A stretch of DNA of 19,789 bases from Atopobium sp. (GTDB lineage: Bacteria; Actinomycetota; Coriobacteriia; Coriobacteriales; Atopobiaceae), in contig JABZHP010000016.1 in the NCBI GenBank assembly GCA_015258785.1, positions 1 to 19,789 on the forward strand. Direction: 5' to 3'. The notes under the pieces were generated by a model. The model ran no database searches and was not told the DNA's origin. It saw nothing but the letters and a program-made list of their open reading frames with translations. Positions 6,891-15,537 of the stretch are shown one piece after another. The translations under genes and the position numbers were made by a program. Numbering within the stretch: position 1 is the first letter of the stretch; each line of letters opens with the position of its first letter.

Positions 6891-8280
6891 ATTTACGCTT
6901 AAGGACCGCCATAAAGTGAGCATCACAATCAGCAGATGCAAAAGCCGTCTGCAAAAATCCCTCTGGTGTAATGCACGTATCGAGAAACTCTTGCGCTTCT
7001 GGTGTTAAACGTGCACGTGCGGGACACTCAAAAAGGCTTTGCACCTCAAACTGCGAGCCTTCTGGACTTGCAAGAAAATCATCTACAACCTGTTGATTTT
7101 CTGAATTTGAGAGTGAGCACGTTGCATAGACTAAAAAGCCACCCACCTCTACACGGCTGCTACAGCTTTGCAAGAGTTTGGTCTGTAAGACGGTAAGCTC
7201 TCCTCCGTCATACAGACTTTCTGAAGACAGGTTCCATGCAATCTCTGGATGACGACGAAGCGTACCCAAACCAGAACAAGGAGCGTCAATAAACACCACG
7301 TCAAAGCTCTGATTAAGCTCCTCTGGAACCTCTGGTGACACAAACTGTGTAGCGTCAAACGTGAGTGATGTAACCTGATCTGAAAGGCCAGCAGTTTTCA
7401 ATCTTCTTTTTGAAACGTGGGACTTTCCCTTTACAAGTTCAACAGCGGTTATATGGGTATTCTCTTTATCAAGCGCCTCAAATGCGTGAGAGAGCAACAA
7501 GGATTTGGTTCCTCTGCCTTGTCCAACCTCAAGCATATCTTGGTCTACATAAGATGCCGCGAGAAGTGCCACAAGCTGAGAAGCTAAATCTGCAGGAACA
7601 AGCTGAACTTTCTTTACATATGCGTCAACGTTAAGTTGAGCAGGATTATTTACCTCATACACATCTGACAGAACTGTTTGCTGTAACTCTAAAGAGCTGC
7701 TCTGCAATTGTTGTTCTGATACGTTTCTTTGTAGAACATACACAGGAGCTGGGTTTTTAAGATTAAGAATGAGTTTTTGAGCAGCAGATTCTCCCAGTGA
7801 CTCAATAATCTCCAAGCAAATCCACTCAGGAATGCCTGACGCCCATGAAAGCTCTGAAGGTGTTTTGGGATTCTTTGCACGCGTAAGCTGAGCTTCTTTT
7901 TCAGAAATTTTTCTAAGCACAGCATTTGCAAGACCAGAAGAACGCTTTGAGATAGACTTGACCAGCTCAACACCTTGGCTAATGGCGGCGTCACGTCTAG
8001 TCTCTAAATATAAAACCTCAAATACAGCAATGCGGAGAGCGTCCTGTACCTTTGGCTCTAGATGAATACCTGACTTAAGATGATTCTTTAGAGCCTCATC
8101 AAGTTTGCCTTTGGTGAGCGTTGCTCCCAGTGCAAGACGAGTAGCAAAAGCTTTATCTTGTACAGAAAGCTCTGAGAAATCTTTTGACTCTCGTAAGTAA
8201 TCACGAATACGTAGATTATTGCGTCTGCACTCAAAAAATGCCTGATAGGCCACTCTTCGAGCAGGAGTTAAGGTGGCCAT
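6889..8280 (-). CDS. rsmB: 16S rRNA (cytosine967-C5)-methyltransferase RsmB
   Basis: RsmB forms m5C967 in 16S rRNA. 463 residues. The N-terminal NusB-like RNA-binding domain is about residues 1-130; the Rossmann methyltransferase domain is about 230-463. Motif IV DAPCSGLGTLRRHPEI (332-347; C335, the releasing cysteine) and motif VI YATCSL (385-390; C388, the nucleophile) are intact. Motif I is odd: where the family has DxCAAPGGKT this protein has LEVGQGRGTKS (250-260), keeping a glycine-rich turn but losing the C-A-A-P. The ATG overlaps the fmt stop by one base (TAATG), indicating translational coupling. Last gene of the addBA-priA-def-fmt-rsmB operon. Substrate assigned by family and by the fmt neighbour; another C5-methyltransferase of the NOL1/NOP2/Sun group is less likely because of the NusB domain. 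Confidence 0.93.
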   Translation of the reverse strand: MATLTPARRVAYQAFFECRRNNLRIRDYLRESKDFSELSVQDKAFATRLALGATLTKGKLDEALKNHLKSGIHLEPKVQDALRIAVFEVLYLETRRDAAISQGVELVKSISKRSSGLANAVLRKISEKEAQLTRAKNPKTPSELSWASGIPEWICLEIIESLGESAAQKLILNLKNPAPVYVLQRNVSEQQLQSSSLELQQTVLSDVYEVNNPAQLNVDAYVKKVQLVPADLASQLVALLAASYVDQDMLEVGQGRGTKSLLLSHAFEALDKENTHITAVELVKGKSHVSKRRLKTAGLSDQVTSLTFDATQFVSPEVPEELNQSFDVVFIDAPCSGLGTLRRHPEIAWNLSSESLYDGGELTVLQTKLLQSCSSRVEVGGFLVYATCSLSNSENQQVVDDFLASPEGSQFEVQSLFECPARARLTPEAQEFLDTCITPEGFLQTAFASADCDAHFMAVLKRK

Positions 8281-9203
8281 TATTGAAGCATCTGCCAGGT
8301 CATCTGGGACTTCTGAAGTCCTGCGGCAAATGATTTAGCATCCATAGAGCGCTTGCCATCTGGACGCACCTCAAGAAGCTCAAGAGTTCCTTCAGCACAG
8401 CCAAGGAACAACCTATGATCTTGAACAGCAACCTGACCTTGGGCAACAGAGGCTTCACTTGGTGCTACCTGAGCGGAGAGAACACGCAAAGACCTACCAC
8501 CAACAGACACGCGAGCAGGAGCTGTATCAGACGAGGCTTGAACCCTCAACGCATTTACCTGGGCTGAATCTTCTGGAGCAAGCTTCATTTCTTGCTTGGT
8601 AACTTTAGGAGCAAACGTTACTTCTCGCTCATCCTGTGCATGCCACTCAAGAGAGCCTTCCTTGAGCTCAGAAAGAGCCTCAGACAGTGCGTCAGCACCC
8701 AAATGTGCTAGAGCATCAGTGAGCTGCTCAGTATTTTTGGAGCCAACCTCACACGATGCTTGCTTGCACCAGTCTCCCGCATCAAGCTCGTGTGCAATTT
8801 TCATGATAGAAACGCCAGCAACAGCATCACCTGCAAGGATTGCGCGCTGAATTGGAGCAGCTCCTCGCCAGCGAGGTAGCAGTGATGCGTGAACGTTCAG
8901 AGCACCGTAAGGCGCAAGAGAGATTACCTCATCTGGCAAAATGCAGCCAAAAGCAACCACGCAGAGCGCTTCTGGTTGTGCTTCACGCATAGCAGAAATT
9001 ACTTCTGGAGACATGCGATTTGCCTCAAGAACAGGCAATCCAAGTTCTTGTGCGCATTCTTTTACGGGAGACGGCTCAAGCGTTTTACCACGACCACGAA
9101 CAGCATCTGGCCTTGTAATAACCAAAGCAACCTGGTGATCATGAGCAAGTTTTTTGAGCGATGGAACAGCAAAATCTGGAGTTCCCATAAAGACTACGCG
9201 CAT
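8280..9203 (-). CDS. fmt: Methionyl-tRNA formyltransferase
   Basis: Formylates Met-tRNA(fMet) with 10-formyl-THF for translation initiation. 307 residues, normal length. Start MRVVFMGTPDFAVPSL is the family signature. Folate/catalytic region: N103, H105 in NVHASLLPRWRGAAPIQ, and D141 in ELDAGD. The RPD..RGRGK...PSPVK segment (31-48) is conserved. The C-terminal OB-like tRNA-binding domain is about 205-307. AGGAG lies five bases upstream and overlaps the def stop, 8 bases between genes. Pairing with def is the classical arrangement, since Def removes the formyl group that Fmt adds. Confidence 0.97.
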   Translation of the reverse strand: MRVVFMGTPDFAVPSLKKLAHDHQVALVITRPDAVRGRGKTLEPSPVKECAQELGLPVLEANRMSPEVISAMREAQPEALCVVAFGCILPDEVISLAPYGALNVHASLLPRWRGAAPIQRAILAGDAVAGVSIMKIAHELDAGDWCKQASCEVGSKNTEQLTDALAHLGADALSEALSELKEGSLEWHAQDEREVTFAPKVTKQEMKLAPEDSAQVNALRVQASSDTAPARVSVGGRSLRVLSAQVAPSEASVAQGQVAVQDHRLFLGCAEGTLELLEVRPDGKRSMDAKSFAAGLQKSQMTWQMLQ

Positions 9204-9211
9204 GTCAACTC

Positions 9212-9754
9212 CTAATAGTCTGTTTGACCAGGACGAGCGCCAGAAGCTAGCGCCTCTTTGTACTCCTGCAGCGTCTCCATACGAGCACCTGGTCCCAGGT
9301 GATCTGGCATGGTTACGCCGTTGATGTGGTCAATCTCATGCTGCAGACAAACGGCGAGAAGGTCTCCTTCTGCTTCATAGCGCATAAGATCGCCATCGAG
9401 GTTATATGCGTGAACGACAACGTGGCTTGGGCGTGTAACAGGAACGGTAATGCCTGGGAACGAAAGGCAGCCCTCTTCATATACACGAGGCTCACCATCT
9501 GCAACTTTAATCTCTGGATTAATGAGCACAAAAGGGTTCTCTTGGCCATTAGGGTAGTCAACGTCGATGACTACCATGCGCTTCATGTAGCCAACCTGAG
9601 GTCCAGCCAGACCAACGCCGTCGGTAGCGTACATAACCTTGAGCATATGCTCGGCCATCTTACGGACATCGTCGTTAATATCGTCAATTTCTTCACACTT
9701 TTGGCTCAGACGAGGGTCTGGCCAAAGCACCATATCATCAGCTTCAGAGCTCAT
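9212..9754 (-). CDS. def: Peptide deformylase
   Basis: Metalloenzyme removing the N-formyl group from new proteins. 180 residues. All three motifs are intact: GVGLAGPQVG (46-55), EGCLSFPG (94-101, metal ligand C96) and QHEIDHING (138-146, ligands H139 and H143, catalytic E140). The insertion between motifs 1 and 2 and the length suit a type I/actinobacterial-like enzyme, though the subtype is not certain by eye. The start at 9754 has AAGGA overlapping the priA stop, 8 bases between genes. Sits directly before fmt. Confidence 0.97.
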   Translation of the reverse strand: MSSEADDMVLWPDPRLSQKCEEIDDINDDVRKMAEHMLKVMYATDGVGLAGPQVGYMKRMVVIDVDYPNGQENPFVLINPEIKVADGEPRVYEEGCLSFPGITVPVTRPSHVVVHAYNLDGDLMRYEAEGDLLAVCLQHEIDHINGVTMPDHLGPGARMETLQEYKEALASGARPGQTDY

Positions 9755-9762
9755 AACTATCC

Positions 9763-12075
9763 TTACATCATGTCGTAAGCATCAACATCTAATGTCATGT
9801 TGATACCCACTCTTTTATCAAGTGAAGCAGCACACTCAGAAAGAATTTCTCCCACCTGAGCATCCACGGGAGATTTTACTAAAATGTGTCTGCGATACTT
9901 ATCTTTTACCTTAGCTTTTACACAATCAGCAGGACCCAAAATCTCCCATCCTGTTTGCGCGTCTAACTTTGTATGCAGCGCCTCTGCCATCTGGTCCGCT
10001 ACGCGACGAACTTCTTTTTCTGAAGCTCCCCAGAAAAGCACATTAGACAAGCGCGAGAAGGGCGGGTAAGCTCCTTCCCTTCTTTCTTTAAGCTCAGCGT
10101 CAAGAAACGGACGTCTGTCATGTGTAATTACAGAAGCAATAGCAGGATGTGTTGACCAGTACGACTGAATGATTACCTTACCTGGTTTTTCTCCCCTGCC
10201 TGCACGACCAGCAACCTGCTCCAGCAAGTCAAATGTTCTCTCAGCTGCTCTAAAATCTGGCAGCTTAAGCATAGTATCGGCGTTGATAACACCAACCAAG
10301 GTGACATCAGGAAAATCCAGGCCCTTTGCAATCATCTGCGTACCAATAAGCACCGCTCCAGGGGTTGCATCAAAAAGCTCAAGAAGACGCTGATGTTCGC
10401 CCTTTTTAGCCGTGGTATCGGCATCCATACGAATAATTGGCGCATCGCTGCCAAGCAAAAGTTTGAGCTCATCTTCTACACGCTGTGTTCCCACACCATA
10501 TGCACCCATATAACGGCTGCCGCAGTTTGGACATTTGCTGGAAGGGTTAGGATACGCATGCTGAGACCACTGTCTGCCACAACTGTGACAAACCAGAGAA
10601 TGCGTGCGCTCATGATACGTGAGAGACGTCGAGCAATGCGGACACTCGGGCACACAACCACACTCACGACACATCAAAAAGTTTGCAAATCCGCGACGAT
10701 TAAGGAGCAGAACGCTTTTCTCGCCACGCTCTGTTGTTTCTTGCAGCGCAAGAGCAAGGGCTGACGAGAAGACCGATCTACCCCCGTTTTTGAACTGGGA
10801 AGCCATATCAACTACCTGGACCTGCGGAAGCACTGCCACGCCGGGCCTCTCGGTCATGGCAACGCGCGCCCAGTTAGTGCCACGCCAGCTACCTTGAGCT
10901 GTTCGATATAAGCTCTCAAGCGAAGGTGTTGCAGAGCCAAGCACCAGCGCGGCTCCACGCAAGCGCGCCATCTGAGCAGCGACTTCTCTTGCGTGATAGC
11001 GTGGGAGCGAATCTTGCTTGTATGAAGCCTCGTGTTCCTCGTCAATGATGTACAGTCCAGGGTTTTGGATGGGCGCAAACAGAGCAGATCGTGCACCTAC
11101 TACCACGCGGGCTCTACCCTGTCTGATTAAATCCCACTGGTCAAAGCGCTCGCCAAGCGAAAGCTTTGAGTGAAGAACGGCTACTTGCTCTCCAAAACGC
11201 GAACGGAATCGGCCAACTGTTTGTGCCGTAAGAGAAATCTCAGGGACAAGCACCACAGCACCCTTGCCGGCTACTAAGGTCTTCTCAATAGCAGAGAGGT
11301 ACACCTCGGTTTTACCTGAGCCTGTTACACCATCAATAAGCACAACATCGCCCTGAGCAGCAGTTTGTGCAGCCTCGATTGCTGCAAGAGCAGACTCTTG
11401 GCCCTCAGTAAGTTGCTGAGGACGAGGCGCTACGCCACTTGAAAGCGTGGTTCCCAGACCCTCCTGGCTTCCACGAATCTGGCGCTGGGTACGAACCTCA
11501 ACGATGCCCTTTTTCTGCAGCGCAGTTACTGCACTGCGAGCTCCTGGGATTGTGGCCGAAAGCTCGGATAACCTCATGGCGCCTTGCGCCAGAGCCTCAA
11601 GCACCGATCGCTGCTTGCTTGCATTTGCCGCAGGCGTAAAGTTAGCTGCCTTTTCTGTCAACTCGACCCAGCGTTCGTCAACAGGACCGGACTTCTCACA
11701 AACAAGCTGCCAGGGTGATTCTGTATCTTTTCTGGTGACTTTAACCTTTTGGCCAGGTGCTAAAAAAGGATGCAATGCGTCTGCATAACTACAGGCGTAT
11801 TCTTTGCTCATCCATTCTGCTACCTGTGCAGACTGCTCATCAAACGCTGAATCTGCCAGGACTTGTGTTATTGGAAGGACGCGAGAAACATCTAAACCTA
11901 AAGACACACGGTCTGAGACACCCACAATGTAGCCAACAACCTGCCTGTGAGAAAACGGCACCAAGACTGTTGTTCCTACAACCGCAGTCTCTTCCAAAGA
12001 TTCTGGAATGGCGTAGTCAAACGTGCCAGAAAGAGCACGAGTTGGTATGTCTAAAACAACATGTGCAAAAGGCAC
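9763..12075 (-). CDS. priA: Primosomal protein N' (replication restart helicase PriA)
   Basis: PriA recognises stalled forks and D-loops and reloads the replisome; it is the step after recombination. 770 residues. N-terminal 3'-DNA-binding domain about 1-110; Walker A GVTGSGKT (249-256); DEEH (345-348); GSATPS (380-385); GTQMIAKGLDFP (578-589); VAGRAGRG (621-628). The zinc module inserted in the helicase has eight main cysteines: C469/C472, C478/C481, C496/C499, C515/C518, plus an extra C474. Start is GTG 12073-12075 with AAGGAGG seven bases upstream, overlapping the addA stop. The position right behind addA links break processing with restart. Family and activity look complete. Confidence 0.97.
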   Translation of the reverse strand: MPFAHVVLDIPTRALSGTFDYAIPESLEETAVVGTTVLVPFSHRQVVGYIVGVSDRVSLGLDVSRVLPITQVLADSAFDEQSAQVAEWMSKEYACSYADALHPFLAPGQKVKVTRKDTESPWQLVCEKSGPVDERWVELTEKAANFTPAANASKQRSVLEALAQGAMRLSELSATIPGARSAVTALQKKGIVEVRTQRQIRGSQEGLGTTLSSGVAPRPQQLTEGQESALAAIEAAQTAAQGDVVLIDGVTGSGKTEVYLSAIEKTLVAGKGAVVLVPEISLTAQTVGRFRSRFGEQVAVLHSKLSLGERFDQWDLIRQGRARVVVGARSALFAPIQNPGLYIIDEEHEASYKQDSLPRYHAREVAAQMARLRGAALVLGSATPSLESLYRTAQGSWRGTNWARVAMTERPGVAVLPQVQVVDMASQFKNGGRSVFSSALALALQETTERGEKSVLLLNRRGFANFLMCRECGCVPECPHCSTSLTYHERTHSLVCHSCGRQWSQHAYPNPSSKCPNCGSRYMGAYGVGTQRVEDELKLLLGSDAPIIRMDADTTAKKGEHQRLLELFDATPGAVLIGTQMIAKGLDFPDVTLVGVINADTMLKLPDFRAAERTFDLLEQVAGRAGRGEKPGKVIIQSYWSTHPAIASVITHDRRPFLDAELKERREGAYPPFSRLSNVLFWGASEKEVRRVADQMAEALHTKLDAQTGWEILGPADCVKAKVKDKYRRHILVKSPVDAQVGEILSECAASLDKRVGINMTLDVDAYDMM

Positions 12076-12087
12076 GTTCTTGCCTCC

Positions 12088-15000
12088 TTAAAGCCGTGGT
12101 TGATGGTTTACATCAAACGTGTAACGAGCAACGTGTGGCTGACCAGCTTCTTCAACCTCAACACAAACAAATGCACACTCAACCTTAGTGAATCCGCGTT
12201 GCATCAAGACGTAGGCATAGAAGTTTGCTTGCATCTGATGATGCTCATAAATCTGAGTTGCACTAAGGCCTTTATCGCCTGTTTTATAGTCAACTACCAG
12301 CACATCTTTGCTTCCCTTATTATAAGCGAGAAGATCGATAGCTCCTTCTACATAGTTCCCATATTCAGAATCAACCTGCAGCGTAAAGGGAGACTCCGCA
12401 ATAACCACCTCATGAGCTAATGCTTCTTGTCTAATTGCAGAGTTGCTCCACAATTCAATTGCTTGTTTGACTCGTGATACCGCACGCTGAGGAACGCTAT
12501 TCTTAAAGCATTGTCTTTCGATAGTTTTTTCATCAACCTTAGACTGAGTCTCAACCATAATCTGAGCAAGCTCGTGGAAGGCTGAGCCTAGGTTGGTTGG
12601 GTCTACTCCATCATCAGCTAACGTACCAGGCAAAACAACGGAAGTCTCAGCTACTGGTTGAAGGTCATTCTCTCCCTTAAAGTTCTCTGCCATTTGTTGG
12701 TGAGCTGATGAGTAACTAAAGAAACCTTTTCGCTGGTCATAAGTAGTTTCTGAGGTAACACTTAGTCTTATCTTCTCATAGAGGTCAAACGTTTCAACAG
12801 CTTGAGAGTTTTCCTTTTCACTTGGCTTGCGATCAAAAGGTTCAACCAACTCTAAACCTTCAACCTGAATTGGCTCATCCTTCTTGCCGGAACCCTGAAC
12901 AACACGCATACAACCAGCAAGATCTCCACCATATTCAAACTGATGCTCACCAGCAGAAAGTGGCGGCTCTTTAAACAAGGCGTTTGTAATCTTGCGTGTA
13001 TAACGAGGACTAATTCCCTCTTTAGTGAGATCGATGGTTGAAGTCAGAATTACTGCTTCGCGAGCTCGCGTCAAAGCAACATACAGACGGCGATTCTGTT
13101 CCTGCTCTTCAAACTCATTCTCTTGTGTTTCTAGGAACATTCTCCACTCAAGAAGGTTCTTACACTCATCAAGGCTTGTAGGAACCTCATGACTGCCGTC
13201 ATACAATTCATTAAGTTTTTTAGAACTGCTTGAAAATGCAATCTGATATGAATCGTCTTTTCTAACATGCAGAAATGGTTCACCACCAGCGCCTGCCTTA
13301 GGGCCAGATACAGCTCCTACAACAGCAACAACAGGAAATTCCAATCCCTTAGAAGCATGAATGGTCATAAAGGTGACCGCATTTTGAGTACTGCAGTGAA
13401 GCACCTTTGGCGACTCTTTAGCCGTGTTACACCATTGACTAAACGCTTTTGCGACTGAAGCTACGCCAATGCTTAGTTCCTTTTGCAAGCTATCAATTTG
13501 TTCAAGAGCTGCAAAGATATTTGCAATCTTTGACTGTCCCTCATTTCCCATCTTTTGAAGGCGAGAAATCCATCCGGCATCAAGAACTACCTTTTTAATG
13601 ACGTCTGAAACTCTCTTGTTTGAAAGAGAGCTACGAGCGTTACTCAACACCTCTAAAGCATTTTTGAGCTTTGGACTTATCTCAAAAGGTGGATTACATA
13701 CGTCAGTTACCACTGACTCTGTAATATCTCTATTGGTAATCCTCTGACCATTTTCTCCAAAATTAGTGCCCAAGAGAAGCAGGTCAGATGCATCAAGACT
13801 AAAAATCTCACTCGAGAGTACAGGAAACAGTCCCTCGTATGAATCGTACATATTTGCGAGTGCCTGTAAAAGACTACCAATCAGCTGAACCTCAGGCTGC
13901 TCACCAAACGTTGAAGCTCCAGAAACCACGCTTTCAATTCCAAAGGTACGAAGTGCCTCAATATAGGGCTGTGCCTTTTTAACTGATTTCATCAAAATTG
14001 CAACATCTTTTGCTTGGATCTTCTCATCCTGCATAAGCGTGTTGATTCTGTCTGCAAGTTGATACGCAACAAGCTGGCTTCTTGTGACGTCATCGCCTGG
14101 CTTAGAATTTCCTGACTTTTCAAATTTTGTGACTTCAAAATATACGCGAGGCGAATGAGCAATGAACGGAGTTGCAGGTTCTTCTCGCCCAGCGGACAGA
14201 TCCATAAAGTTAGGTATCATGCCATCAGCGCTACAAACCTTTGCAACAAATCGCAGAATTTCGTTGTGGCTGCGGAAATTATCTACAAGACGGGGTTGCA
14301 AATCTTCTGAAACCTCTGCTTGACGTCTAAAGAACACATCAACGTCGGCACCGCGGAATCGATAGATTGACTGCTGCGCATCACCAACTGTGGTGAGATA
14401 TTGAGCATCTTTACCTGAGAGACTCTTAATCATCTGCACCTGTTGCTGGTCCGTATCTTGGAACTCGTCAACCATTACAAGCTTGAATTTATCCGTGTAA
14501 ACAGCTGCAATCTCTGGATGCTCTTCGAATACCTTTGCCGTTAGATGTAAAAGGTCATCGTTATCAAGGCCGCCAGCAGCAAGTTTCTTCTGTTTAAAAA
14601 GCTTGTAGACCTGCTCAGTAACATCTTTCAGACACTGACCCTCAGACATGTCCTGAATAAGTCCAAATAAAGAGCTACAAACTTTAAGCTGGTACGCAGC
14701 TTCATCTTTTACATTTTTTATTTCTTTTGTGGAACGGACGGCCTTAACGGCTTTTCCCAGAGTCTCCCAAAACGCCTGGTCAAAATCAGTGAGCGAGAGA
14801 ACCAAGTGTTGCTGCAATTTGTTGGAGAGCTCAGATTGAACACTCTGTAGCTGATCTGCTTCATCTGGTTTCTTTTCGGCAATTGCAGCCTTTAGCTCCT
14901 CAAGCGCACCGTAGAGACTCTCAAGTTCTGCTTTCAGAACTTCCAGGTCAGAACTATCCCCTACAAACGAAATAGCATCCATTCCTACAGGAGATGACTG

Positions 15001-15531
15001 AGCATATGAAATCAGCGTTTCAATACGAGACTTCAGTGCATCCCTGTTCCCTGCATAGGTTGAGAGAAACTCAGCATAGCTTTCATCTTGAGAAAGCTCT
15101 CTGAGTACTTCTTCAATAGATATATTGACCAGCTGATTTCTGGTCATGTCGTCAATGATTTCAAACTCAGGATCAAGACCCAAATCTAGTGCATGAATCT
15201 TTAAGATTCTGCTGCACATACCGTGGATAGTACTAATCCACGCATCATCAACCTGCAACGCAGCGCTATGCAGACCTTCTTTTTCTAGAGCTTCCCTAAC
15301 GCGCTCCTTAATTTCTGTAGCTGCAGCATTGGTAAACGTAATAATCAATGCCTGGTCAAGACTACTCAGGTACGGCTTTCCGTCGGCTCCCGAGCCTTCT
15401 TTTAAAGCCCACACAATTCTCTGTGTAAGCGTAAAAGTTTTTCCTGAACCAGCACCTGCTGCAACAAAAAGAGGCTTATCAAGCGTCTTGATGGTCTTCT
15501 CTTGACCGGGCGTATAACGTGTATCAGCCAT
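12088..15531 (-). CDS. addA: AddA, ATP-dependent helicase/nuclease subunit A
   Basis: Motor and one nuclease of AddAB, which resects double-strand breaks until it meets Chi and then loads recombination. 1147 residues. UvrD-type helicase motifs: AGAGSGKT (25-32), DEFQDT (355-360), GDAQQSIYRFRGAD (383-396), TIHASKGLEFP (723-733) and LYVALTRARE (816-825). The C-terminal PD-(D/E)xK nuclease has EGAIDLL (D1066) and VDYKTG (D1081, K1083), so it looks active. Start ATG 15531 follows the addB stop by 6 bases; its Shine-Dalgarno GGAGG is made by the last two arginine codons of addB. The DYK nuclease domain distinguishes it from UvrD/PcrA. Confidence 0.96.
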   Translation of the reverse strand: MADTRYTPGQEKTIKTLDKPLFVAAGAGSGKTFTLTQRIVWALKEGSGADGKPYLSSLDQALIITFTNAAATEIKERVREALEKEGLHSAALQVDDAWISTIHGMCSRILKIHALDLGLDPEFEIIDDMTRNQLVNISIEEVLRELSQDESYAEFLSTYAGNRDALKSRIETLISYAQSSPVGMDAISFVGDSSDLEVLKAELESLYGALEELKAAIAEKKPDEADQLQSVQSELSNKLQQHLVLSLTDFDQAFWETLGKAVKAVRSTKEIKNVKDEAAYQLKVCSSLFGLIQDMSEGQCLKDVTEQVYKLFKQKKLAAGGLDNDDLLHLTAKVFEEHPEIAAVYTDKFKLVMVDEFQDTDQQQVQMIKSLSGKDAQYLTTVGDAQQSIYRFRGADVDVFFRRQAEVSEDLQPRLVDNFRSHNEILRFVAKVCSADGMIPNFMDLSAGREEPATPFIAHSPRVYFEVTKFEKSGNSKPGDDVTRSQLVAYQLADRINTLMQDEKIQAKDVAILMKSVKKAQPYIEALRTFGIESVVSGASTFGEQPEVQLIGSLLQALANMYDSYEGLFPVLSSEIFSLDASDLLLLGTNFGENGQRITNRDITESVVTDVCNPPFEISPKLKNALEVLSNARSSLSNKRVSDVIKKVVLDAGWISRLQKMGNEGQSKIANIFAALEQIDSLQKELSIGVASVAKAFSQWCNTAKESPKVLHCSTQNAVTFMTIHASKGLEFPVVAVVGAVSGPKAGAGGEPFLHVRKDDSYQIAFSSSSKKLNELYDGSHEVPTSLDECKNLLEWRMFLETQENEFEEQEQNRRLYVALTRAREAVILTSTIDLTKEGISPRYTRKITNALFKEPPLSAGEHQFEYGGDLAGCMRVVQGSGKKDEPIQVEGLELVEPFDRKPSEKENSQAVETFDLYEKIRLSVTSETTYDQRKGFFSYSSAHQQMAENFKGENDLQPVAETSVVLPGTLADDGVDPTNLGSAFHELAQIMVETQSKVDEKTIERQCFKNSVPQRAVSRVKQAIELWSNSAIRQEALAHEVVIAESPFTLQVDSEYGNYVEGAIDLLAYNKGSKDVLVVDYKTGDKGLSATQIYEHHQMQANFYAYVLMQRGFTKVECAFVCVEVEEAGQPHVARYTFDVNHQPRL

Positions 15532-15537
15532 AGTAGC

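Noticed and set aside
9299..9778. 159-residue plus-strand open frame across def
   Set aside because: Overlaps an intact peptide deformylase with all motifs; the translated protein has no family features.
11757..12188. 143-residue plus-strand frame spanning the priA-addA junction
   Set aside because: Shadow of two real genes; it ignores the operon junction and has no start signal.
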